5,613 bases of DNA from Candidatus Zixiibacteriota bacterium (GTDB lineage Bacteria > Zixibacteria > MSB-5A5 > JAABVY01), in NCBI GenBank assembly GCA_014730285.1, contig WJIM01000244.1:1-5613 (forward strand). The letters run 5' to 3'. The notes under the pieces are model-generated. The model saw only the letters and a program-made list of their open reading frames with translations, searched no databases and was not told where the DNA came from. Every line of letters starts with the position of its first letter. Within the stretch, counting starts at the first letter, position 1. Position numbers and translations under genes: made by a program. Below, piece by piece: positions 1-5,613 of this stretch.

Positions 1-906
1 GGCACAGAGATATTGAACCTGACTTATCGCCAGGGACCCGATCTACCGCAGCTTGAGTACGGTTTCCCGGATTCGCATTTTATCTGTTTTCCCTACGAAA
101 GCCGCCGCACCGGAATTTATCCCGCGGGCGCAATGCGCCAGCCTATGGACGGCCTGGGCAGCAGGAATGATGCCACCGGCGCCGCTCTCAAGGCTATCCA
201 GTGTGTTGAGATGACCTCGCGTGGCGAGGCGGTACACCCGCGTGCCGGAGACAAGTCATTTCCCGATTTCTATTTGCAGAGATGTACTCAATGCAAGCGC
301 TGTACCGAGGAATGCCCGTTCGGTGTTCTTAACGAGGATGCCAAGGGTACGCCCCTGGTCTGGGCCACAAGATGCCGTCGATGCGGTGTATGCATGGGCG
401 CCTGCCCGGAGCGGATAATCTCCTTCAAGGATTACTCGGTGGATATAGTAGGCTCAATGATTAAGGCGGTTAACGTTCCCGAGGAGTTCGAAGAGAAACC
501 GCGCGTGCTGGCATTGATGTGTGAAAATGATGCTATTCCGGCGCTTGATCTGGCCGGACAGCATCGCCTGAAGATAAATCCGTTTATCCGCGTAATTCCG
601 GTCAGATGTCTGGGATCGGTCAATACTGCATGGGTGCGGGAAGCGATTTCCTCAGGTTATGACGGATGTATCCTGATTGGATGCAAGTACGGCGATGATT
701 ATCAGTGCCACTTTATCAAGGGCAGTGAGCTGGCGGTTTCGCGCGGCGACAATATTCGCGAGAAGCTGGAGCAGATGGCTATGGAACATGAGCGGGTGGA
801 GCTGCATCAATTGCAGATTTCCGAATATGAGCGGATTCCAGAGATATTCGAGAAATTCATGGAAGTTATTGAGCAGTATGGAATGAATCCCTTTAAGGGC
901 ATGTAA
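1..906 (+). CDS. qmoB: QmoB, C-terminal part (5' end outside window)
   Basis: Partial gene, open from base 1 in frame 1 (301 codons then TAA, followed at once by TAG). QmoB is the second HdrA-like flavoprotein of the quinone-interacting oxidoreductase QmoABC, a cytoplasmic subunit that relays electrons between the membrane subunit QmoC and, as proposed, APS reductase. Numbering from codon 1: residues 1-85 are the end of the HdrA-like FAD domain (GIYPAGAMRQPMD at 38-50). Residues 95-135 hold two 4Fe-4S motifs, C95/C98/C101/C105 and C125/C128/C131/C135, each followed by Pro. Residues from about 168 to the end are an MvhD-like domain with Cys at 174, 203, 228 and 236 and the block GCKYGDDYQCHF typical of QmoB. 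The MvhD fusion separates it from QmoA, and the qmoC gene next door supports the call. TTG at 13 is only the first start-like codon in view; homology runs through it, so the true start lies upstream. Confidence 0.93.
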   Translation, partial: GTEILNLTYRQGPDLPQLEYGFPDSHFICFPYESRRTGIYPAGAMRQPMDGLGSRNDATGAALKAIQCVEMTSRGEAVHPRAGDKSFPDFYLQRCTQCKRCTEECPFGVLNEDAKGTPLVWATRCRRCGVCMGACPERIISFKDYSVDIVGSMIKAVNVPEEFEEKPRVLALMCENDAIPALDLAGQHRLKINPFIRVIPVRCLGSVNTAWVREAISSGYDGCILIGCKYGDDYQCHFIKGSELAVSRGDNIREKLEQMAMEHERVELHQLQISEYERIPEIFEKFMEVIEQYGMNPFKGM

Positions 907-932
907 TAGATTTTGGCTTTTTACCTGAAGCT

Positions 933-936
933 GGAG
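933..936 (+). promoter_or_regulatory. Ribosome binding site of qmoC
   Basis: GGAG lies 7 nt before the ATG at 944, inside the 37-nt gap after qmoB. It supports this ATG as the start and translation of qmoC from its own site rather than by coupling. Confidence 0.7.
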
Positions 937-943
937 CAGCAAA

Positions 944-2302
944 ATGGCAGAGGCTGAAGAAAGCACTGTGAAAGCAAAGCCTGAGGATACCGGTCAGGAA
1001 ACTCTTCCGGGTATTCTGGAAGTTTCCGGCAACAGCCGGCCGATCTGGATTGAACCCGACCTGGATTTTATCCATACACTCGGCAAATACGGCGAGGATT
1101 TTTACAAGAAATGCTTCCAGTGCGGCACCTGTTCCGGGACATGTTCACTCTCACCCGACTATATGCCATTTCCAGGAAAAGAGATGGCCTGGGCTGCCTG
1201 GGGTATGAAGGATCAGCTCCTGAAGGATCCGGATGTATGGCTTTGCTACCAGTGCAATGACTGTTCGGTTAGATGTCCGCGCGGGGCGCGTCCGGGAGAT
1301 GTGCTCGCGGCCGTGCGAAAGGAGAGCATAAAACATTACGCTGTGCCTCGTTTCCTTGCCCGATGGATTCATGAGCCAAAGTATCTGCCCATGCTGCTGG
1401 GAATACCGGCGGCGCTTTTGGGTATTGCCCTGACTGTAAAGGAACCACTTGGCAGGGCTCTGGGCTTTTCCGCTTACAACAGCGATGAAATTGTATACTC
1501 ATATTCGAGCGTTTTTCCTCACTGGATTCTTAATAGTTTCTTTTTGTTCTTCACTCTTCTAATGCTGGTTGCAATGATCGCAGGAGTTAAACGCTTCTGG
1601 AACGGGATGAAGAGCTCGGTAGTCAATTTCGAGGCCCAAAAGCCTGTAAAGGGAATTTTTCCGAGCTTCGTTGATGCTGTCAAAGAAGTAATAACGCACG
1701 ATAAATTCTCAAAATGCGAGCAGTCACGTTCACGGTTAAGCTCTCATCTTCTGGTATTTTTCGGCTTCCTTGCGCTTACGATGGTTACTCTCTGGATTAT
1801 CACCTCCGGCATCAATCCTATCATTCGCGGCGAATTCGTATATCCATTCAATTTCTGGAGTCCCTGGAAACTGCTTGCCAATATCGGCGGAGCTGCCCTT
1901 TTGGCGGGGTGTACATTGATGCTAAGAAGCCGTCTGATCGACAAGGAGCATGCCGGGGGAAGCAGTTATTTCGACTATGCCTTTATATGGGCAATAATTG
2001 CGGTTGTTTTGACCGGATTTATAACTGAGGTCATGCATTATATCAGGCTTGAACCCCACAGGCATGTGATCTATTTCGTGCATCTGGTCTTTGTATGTTC
2101 GCTTATCCTGTATCTGCCCTATTCTAAGTTTGCCCATATTTTCTACCGCACCACAGCGCTGGCATACGCAGAGCACATTGGCAGAATGCGGGAGATTGAA
2201 CGTTCCCTGGCTGAAGATGAAAAAGCAAGTAAAGATGATGAACAGAAGTCCGCGCCTGAAAATGCAGAAAAACCCACAGGTGAGGAGGCAGTGCAGCCAT
2301 AA
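944..2302 (+). CDS. qmoC: QmoC, iron-sulfur/cytochrome b membrane subunit
   Basis: Membrane subunit of QmoABC, exchanging electrons between menaquinone and the cytoplasmic QmoAB flavoproteins. The protein has 452 residues. Residues 57-111 are an HdrC-like domain with two 4Fe-4S motifs, C57/C60/C63/C67 and C101/C104/C107/C111, in the QmoC contexts PFPGKEM (75-81) and CPRGARPGDVL (111-121). The rest is an HdrE/NarI-like cytochrome b with hydrophobic segments near 148-165, 194-215, 266-288, 310-327, 345-363 and 376-394. His268, His365, His380 and His398 are candidate heme b ligands. An N-terminal extension of about 35 residues and a charged, Glu/Lys/Ala-rich tail (about 410-452) look disordered and make it somewhat longer than QmoC proteins as I recall them. 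Pro usually follows the fourth Cys of the first cluster; here it is Ser68. dsrJ starts 14 nt downstream, where dsrM and dsrK would be expected before a JOP block. The ATG is chosen for its ribosome site. Confidence 0.93.
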   Translation: MAEAEESTVKAKPEDTGQETLPGILEVSGNSRPIWIEPDLDFIHTLGKYGEDFYKKCFQCGTCSGTCSLSPDYMPFPGKEMAWAAWGMKDQLLKDPDVWLCYQCNDCSVRCPRGARPGDVLAAVRKESIKHYAVPRFLARWIHEPKYLPMLLGIPAALLGIALTVKEPLGRALGFSAYNSDEIVYSYSSVFPHWILNSFFLFFTLLMLVAMIAGVKRFWNGMKSSVVNFEAQKPVKGIFPSFVDAVKEVITHDKFSKCEQSRSRLSSHLLVFFGFLALTMVTLWIITSGINPIIRGEFVYPFNFWSPWKLLANIGGAALLAGCTLMLRSRLIDKEHAGGSSYFDYAFIWAIIAVVLTGFITEVMHYIRLEPHRHVIYFVHLVFVCSLILYLPYSKFAHIFYRTTALAYAEHIGRMREIERSLAEDEKASKDDEQKSAPENAEKPTGEEAVQP

Positions 2303-2316
2303 CCGGGAAATTAAAT

Positions 2317-2784
2317 ATGTTTGATTTAAATAAAATAAAAGAAAAAGCCTATCTTATCGCGGCCTTAGCTGCGGTTGTGGTAATCCTGATTCCGATTGGA
2401 TATAGCATCGTCACCAACCTTTTTGCGGGACCGCCCCAACCGCGGCCGTTTTTGGAAATGCCTGACGAGAAATACAAGGAATGCGTTCGGGAAACCGAAT
2501 TCATGCGCCAGCATCACTGGGAGCTGTTGCGAACCATACGCGAGGAGGTAGTACGTTACGGCAAACGGACGGACATCAATATTAACAAATGCCGCGAATG
2601 TCATGTCAGCCGCGAAGGTTTTTGCAACCGCTGTCACAATTCGGTGAATCTGTATCCCGACTGCTTTGGATGCCATTACTACCCGGAACCGTCCGAGATG
2701 GCAGAAAAAATGCGCAAGTCAGGAGATAAGGCGATTTTATTCGGCCAGTCCATAGAAAGGTTGCCCGACTTATCGGGGGAGTGA
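2317..2784 (+). CDS. dsrJ: DsrJ, periplasmic triheme cytochrome c
   Basis: Triheme c-type cytochrome of the DsrMKJOP family, anchored to the membrane and facing the periplasm, where it exchanges electrons with DsrO/DsrP and possibly soluble cytochromes. The protein has 155 residues, in line with the family. Residues 11-36 form one hydrophobic helix after a Lys-rich start (K6, K8, K10), giving an N-in, C-out topology; no clear cleavage site is seen, so it is probably an uncleaved anchor. Three CXXCH heme motifs lie at 92-96, 103-107 and 116-120, close together. Cys56, in ECVRETEFMRQHH, matches the Cys that provides the unusual His/Cys heme ligation known for DsrJ; His66 and His67 are further possible ligands. 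The start ATG has a weak GGGA 8 nt upstream in an AT-rich stretch; the gene begins 14 nt after qmoC and ends 7 nt before dsrO. Neither dsrM nor dsrK precedes it. Confidence 0.92.
   Translation: MFDLNKIKEKAYLIAALAAVVVILIPIGYSIVTNLFAGPPQPRPFLEMPDEKYKECVRETEFMRQHHWELLRTIREEVVRYGKRTDININKCRECHVSREGFCNRCHNSVNLYPDCFGCHYYPEPSEMAEKMRKSGDKAILFGQSIERLPDLSGE
2775..2781 (+). promoter_or_regulatory. Ribosome binding site of dsrO inside the dsrJ end
   Basis: GGGGGAG covers the last codons of dsrJ just before its TGA (2782-2784) and sits 10 nt before the dsrO ATG. The placement suggests translational coupling of dsrJ and dsrO. Confidence 0.65.
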
Positions 2785-2791
2785 TTAGATT

Positions 2792-3532
2792 ATGGAGAGA
2801 CGAGATTTTATAAAGATTGCCGGAGGGACTTTTCTTGCAGGCTCGGCCTGTGCCTATGCCTTCCGTTTCCTGACAGCCTCCAATATTGACGGCCTGATTG
2901 TGGAGAATCTGACTACCGGCAGGAAATACGGCATGGTAATCGACCTGACCAAATGCATACCCGGCTGTACCGCCTGTGTTGAAGCATGTCACAATGAAAA
3001 TAATGTCATTCATTCCGGCGATAAACGCTGGGATATTCACTGGCTCAGAAAAGTGACTATTGAAAACAAGCTGTCTCCCGAAGTCGGAAAAAAAGAAGTA
3101 TTGCTACTGTGCAATCATTGCGACAAGCCTCCCTGCGCCCAGGTCTGCCCGGTGCAGGCCACATACAAGCGTCATGACGGGATTGTAATTGTGGATCACC
3201 ATAGATGTATCGGCTGCAGGTACTGCGTGATTGCCTGTCCTTACAATGCACGCATGTTCAATTTCAAGAGCGAGGAAGAGTGGCACAACAAGGATCATCC
3301 CAAGAGGTCGCACGGGGTGGCCGAGGCATGCACTCTATGCGCGCATCGTCTGGACAAAGACCAACCGCCCGCATGTGTGGAGGCCTGCCGAAATGTCGGC
3401 ACGGGAGCGATTGTGGTGGGCGATCTTAATGATCCCCGGAGCGAGATTTCGAAACTGGTCGAAAGCCGGGCGGTCAAACGACTCAAGGAGGATCTGGGGA
3501 CCGACCCCAAGGTGCATTACATAGGCCTGTAA
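2792..3532 (+). CDS. dsrO: DsrO, Tat-exported four-cluster ferredoxin-like protein
   Basis: Periplasmic iron-sulfur subunit of the DsrJOP module, expected to pass electrons between the quinone-binding DsrP and the DsrJ hemes. The protein has 246 residues. A twin-arginine signal opens it: R3-R4-D-F-I-K8, then a hydrophobic stretch to about residue 23 with Ala-rich possible cleavage sites near 19-23. Four Cys groups are visible: C55/C59/C62/C66, C107/C110/C115/C119, C139/C142/C145/C149 and C180/C183/C195/C199. This is the four 4Fe-4S layout of the NrfC/DmsB/HmcB-type partner of NrfD proteins. The first group has C-x3-C spacing (CIPGCTAC), which I associate with DsrO. The closest alternatives are other NrfC-like proteins, but DsrJ before and the NrfD-type protein after make DsrO by far the best call. 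The ATG is supported by its ribosome site and by the Tat motif directly after it. Confidence 0.92.
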   Translation: MERRDFIKIAGGTFLAGSACAYAFRFLTASNIDGLIVENLTTGRKYGMVIDLTKCIPGCTACVEACHNENNVIHSGDKRWDIHWLRKVTIENKLSPEVGKKEVLLLCNHCDKPPCAQVCPVQATYKRHDGIVIVDHHRCIGCRYCVIACPYNARMFNFKSEEEWHNKDHPKRSHGVAEACTLCAHRLDKDQPPACVEACRNVGTGAIVVGDLNDPRSEISKLVESRAVKRLKEDLGTDPKVHYIGL

Positions 3533-3545
3533 TTGATTTGAGATA

Positions 3546-3550
3546 AAGGA
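3546..3550 (+). promoter_or_regulatory. Ribosome binding site of dsrP
   Basis: AAGGA lies 5 nt before the ATG at 3556, within the 23-nt gap after dsrO, and supports that start. Confidence 0.65.
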
Positions 3551-3555
3551 TAGCT

Positions 3556-4794
3556 ATGGATATCAAATTCGAAAGCATTGAAGGCAATTCCATCCCGTAT
3601 ATGGTAATGATGTCGGCCTTCGCCCTGATGGCCGTGGTCGGGCTTATCACGACCTTCTTTATAATCGAAAAGGGCCTGTGGGTAACGGGTATGACCAACC
3701 GGGTACCCTGGGGACTGCAAATCGTGATGGCCGTGTATTATATCGGACTCTCGGCCGGATCGCTGGTGATCTCCGGGCTTTACGGCGTGTTTGGGAAGCA
3801 GGAATACAAGCCTTTTGCGCGAATTGCGGTCTATCTGGCAATGTTATTCCTGATCGCAGGACTGCTTTCAATTCTTACCGATCAGGGCCGAATGGATAGG
3901 GTCTTTGTCGAGCCCTTCGTGTATTTCAATCTGCGCTCGATGTTTTCGATTAATCCTATTCTGTACATAGGCCATATATTGATATGTGTAATTTATCTCT
4001 GGGCGCTCTTTACCGAGAAGCGCAAGCTTACCACAATCGTCGCCACCACAGCCTTCGGCTGGGCCTTCTGCGTACACAGCGGTACCGGTGCAATTTTCGG
4101 ATTCGGAGCACGAGTGCTGTATGAATCACCGCTTCTTCCGGCAAGCTTTGTGGCCGCAGCTATGGCCTCGGGTACTGCTTTGATGATCCTGATGATCGTG
4201 GGCCTGTTCAAGGTCACCAACCGGCATGTGGATGACGGCCTGATTATATGGCTGGGGCGGTTTCTGGCGGTATGTCTTCTGGTGGTGGTATATTTTCTGA
4301 TGGTGGAAAATCTGTACCGCGCCTATGTGGTCGAGCTGCGTTCGGCCGCAATGTATTATCTTTTCGGGGGAATACACAGTATTCTATTCTGGTTCGGACT
4401 GCTTTTGGTCGGCTGCTTTATCCCCATGTTTCTGCTTTTCAGAAGAAAGACCGGAAAACAGATTCGCTGGATTGTGCTGGCCTCGGCGCTGGTAGTCTTC
4501 GGAGTGCTGTGCGAAAGATATGTAATCGTGATCCCCGGACTTACTCATGCGCCCGAAATCATTGCGGGGATGGAGATAGTCCAGTCGCCTATCGACGAGG
4601 GCGTGGCAAATTATTCTATAAGCATCCTCGAGATTCTCCAGGCGCTGGGAGTACTGGGAGTAATAGGATTTCTATTCGGCTTCGGCTTGAAGTACCTGAA
4701 ACTTCTACCCGATGAAGCGCGGATTTATGAACGGGCTGTGCCTGCAGTGGCAAATATTCGCAAGGATGAGAGCGGCGTCGCTGTGGGAAAATAA
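3556..4794 (+). CDS. dsrP: DsrP, NrfD-family integral membrane subunit
   Basis: Polytopic membrane protein of the NrfD/PsrC family that interacts with menaquinone and pairs with the periplasmic ferredoxin DsrO. The protein has 412 residues, usual for DsrP. About ten hydrophobic segments are visible, near 16-37, 54-77, 89-107, 134-153, 160-183, 196-219, 231-250, 268-295, 304-326 and 356-380. Family-like blocks are NRVPWGLQIVMAVYYIGLSAGS (48-69, after the first helix), SINPILYIGH (131-140), HSGTGAIFGFGAR (174-186) and CERYVIVIPGL (319-329). No heme or iron-sulfur motif is present, as expected for NrfD proteins. The C-terminal 30 or so residues are polar and likely cytoplasmic or disordered. dsrP ends the J-O-P order seen in known dsrMKJOP operons. 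A generic NrfD of another complex (Hmc, Tmc, Psr types) would be the alternative, but the triheme DsrJ two genes upstream argues for DsrP. Confidence 0.91.
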   Translation: MDIKFESIEGNSIPYMVMMSAFALMAVVGLITTFFIIEKGLWVTGMTNRVPWGLQIVMAVYYIGLSAGSLVISGLYGVFGKQEYKPFARIAVYLAMLFLIAGLLSILTDQGRMDRVFVEPFVYFNLRSMFSINPILYIGHILICVIYLWALFTEKRKLTTIVATTAFGWAFCVHSGTGAIFGFGARVLYESPLLPASFVAAAMASGTALMILMIVGLFKVTNRHVDDGLIIWLGRFLAVCLLVVVYFLMVENLYRAYVVELRSAAMYYLFGGIHSILFWFGLLLVGCFIPMFLLFRRKTGKQIRWIVLASALVVFGVLCERYVIVIPGLTHAPEIIAGMEIVQSPIDEGVANYSISILEILQALGVLGVIGFLFGFGLKYLKLLPDEARIYERAVPAVANIRKDESGVAVGK

Positions 4795-4846
4795 ACTGAC
4801 TGCAATAATAATTTGATCTCTTGATATAAAGTCCTGCGAGTGAATT
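4795..4846 (+). other. Intergenic gap dsrP to sensor gene, nothing firm
   Basis: This 52-nt AT-rich gap is the longest non-coding stretch in the window. I see no stable hairpin with a U tract, so no terminator can be called. A TATAAA-like hexamer at 4825-4830 has no properly spaced -35 partner. The sensor gene could be read through from dsrP or have its own weak promoter. Confidence 0.4.
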
Positions 4847-5613
4847 ATGCTGGAACGGCTGAAAATATTCTGGAAGCTGAGCGCCGCCTTCTTGATAATA
4901 GCTCTTCTTTTCTGGGTGATACTGGAATATGTCGGTGCGCCGCCGGCAAACCGTATGTCCCCGCCCGATGCCGAAGGAATCTTTGCGGTTGTCACTTTGC
5001 GGTTTTTTATAAGCATAGTTATTGCCTTTATCCTCAGTTTCGGACTGGCCTGGATCTTCATGAAGCTGTTCGTCAAGCCCTCGGTTGACAGGCTTGAGGA
5101 TGGTATGAATATGCTGGCAAACAAGGAATTCGATTATCGTCTGGAAGAAGATGACCGGGATGAATTCAGCGCGCTATCGTCCTCATTTAATGATATGGCG
5201 TCGATGCTGGAGCAGTCCCTGAATGAGCTAAAAAAAAATCGTGACTATCTGGAAGGCATAGTGGAAAGCTCTGCGGATATGATTATAACCGTAAATGCTT
5301 CCGATAAAATCCAGACTATAAATACCGGCGCCGAAAAGGTATTGGGATATGACAGAATGGAGGTGATCGGCAAGCCGGTTGAAATGCTGTTCGCAGACCC
5401 GAGCGATCGCAAGACAGCTATCGACAAACTGGAATTCACCGATCATGTGGTCAACTACGAGACCCAGTTCGTAACCAAAAGCGGCGTTGCCCGTGATGTG
5501 CTCCTGACTCTTTCGCAATTGCGAAATCCGGCCGGTGATGTTATCGGGACATTCGGAATCAGCAAAGACATCACCGAGCAGAAACAACTCCAGGATCAGC
5601 TTATCAAATCCCA
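4847..5613 (+). CDS. Membrane sensor protein, HAMP-PAS (3' end outside window)
   Basis: First 255 codons of a gene that runs off the right edge. Residues 8-26 and 53-71 are two membrane helices that enclose a short loop of about 26 residues, too small for a folded periplasmic sensor domain. Residues 72-126 look like a HAMP linker (P78 in the first helix, then DEFSALSSSFNDMASMLEQ at 105-123). Residues about 130-245 form a PAS/PAC domain: NAS...NTGAEKVLGYDRMEVIGK at 150-176 and the PAC ending GTFGISKDITEQKQLQDQL. A histidine kinase HisKA/HATPase pair most often follows this layout, but a diguanylate cyclase or similar output is possible because the output domain is not in view. TGA at 4841-4843 is in frame just upstream, so ATG 4847 is the first ATG possible; only a weak GCGAG (4836-4840) precedes it. 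Being co-directional with dsrP, it may sense redox or energy state for this locus, which is inference. Confidence 0.85.
   Translation, partial: MLERLKIFWKLSAAFLIIALLFWVILEYVGAPPANRMSPPDAEGIFAVVTLRFFISIVIAFILSFGLAWIFMKLFVKPSVDRLEDGMNMLANKEFDYRLEEDDRDEFSALSSSFNDMASMLEQSLNELKKNRDYLEGIVESSADMIITVNASDKIQTINTGAEKVLGYDRMEVIGKPVEMLFADPSDRKTAIDKLEFTDHVVNYETQFVTKSGVARDVLLTLSQLRNPAGDVIGTFGISKDITEQKQLQDQLIKS

Noticed and set aside
13..15. TTG as the start of the first gene
   Set aside because: The frame is open to base 1, and QmoB-like sequence of the FAD domain continues across it; the gene is cut by the window edge.
2843..2854. Possible lipobox in the DsrO signal (GSAC at residues 17-20)
   Set aside because: The -3 position is Gly instead of Leu/Val/Ile, so lipoprotein processing is not supported; a Tat signal with Ala-type cleavage or an uncleaved anchor fits better.
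2606..3040. Minus-strand open frame of 144 codons across the dsrJ-dsrO junction
   Set aside because: It lies antisense to two well-supported genes, and its product shows no recognisable motif; it is a shadow of their codon pattern.
4248..4715. Plus-strand open frame of 155 codons inside dsrP
   Set aside because: It is in an alternate frame of a clear NrfD-family gene; its product is Arg/Gly/Ser-rich with no domain and no ribosome site.
4795..4846. Possible terminator or promoter between dsrP and the sensor gene
   Set aside because: No inverted repeat followed by a T run was found, and the TATAAA-like hexamer lacks a -35 element at acceptable spacing.
4840..5088. GTG-started frame of 82 codons overlapping the sensor start
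   Set aside because: It overlaps in another frame the gene from ATG 4847, which encodes two membrane helices and HAMP; this frame gives no domain.
4705..5124. Minus-strand open frame of 139 codons over the dsrP end and the sensor start
   Set aside because: The plus strand gives continuous dsrP and then a coherent membrane-HAMP-PAS protein here; the antisense product has no recognisable feature.
5228..5587. Minus-strand open frame of 119 codons in the PAS region
   Set aside because: It is antisense to a clear PAS/PAC coding region with no supporting signal.

Overview
The window reads as one co-directional, tightly packed plus-strand locus for the membrane redox side of dissimilatory sulfur metabolism. 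It points to an anaerobic (or sulfur-oxidising) Gram-negative bacterium. It encodes the C-terminal part of QmoB, complete QmoC, then complete DsrJ, DsrO and DsrP, and finally the first part of a membrane sensor protein with HAMP and PAS domains. Base composition looks roughly balanced throughout by eye. No RNA gene, insertion sequence, CRISPR array or long repeat was seen, and nearly all of the window is coding.

Layout: qmoB (3' part) 1-906; 37-nt gap; qmoC 944-2302; 14-nt gap; dsrJ 2317-2784; 7-nt gap; dsrO 2792-3532; 23-nt gap; dsrP 3556-4794; 52-nt gap; sensor gene from 4847 off the right edge. The short gaps and the ribosome sites at each junction suggest a single transcript at least from qmoB to dsrP. 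No terminator or convincing promoter is visible inside.

How the genes fit together: in known sulfate reducers QmoABC exchanges electrons between the menaquinone pool and APS reductase. DsrMKJOP is a second transmembrane complex that links quinones and periplasmic cytochrome c to DsrC and sulfite reductase. Here the JOP half of Dsr (periplasmic triheme cytochrome, periplasmic ferredoxin-like protein, NrfD-type quinone-interacting membrane subunit) follows qmoC directly, and no dsrM or dsrK lies between. QmoC is an HdrC-like iron-sulfur domain joined to an HdrE-like cytochrome b. It therefore resembles DsrM plus the iron-sulfur part of DsrK, without the DsrK CCG catalytic domains. The arrangement suggests, as inference only, a composite Qmo-JOP complex in which QmoAB replaces the DsrK catalytic module. 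The plain alternative is that dsrMK sit elsewhere in the genome and the operon has been rearranged.

The taxon cannot be fixed from this sequence. Most Gram-positive sulfate reducers are known to lack QmoC and DsrJOP, which argues against that group. The genes alone do not say whether the pathway runs in the reductive or the oxidative direction.
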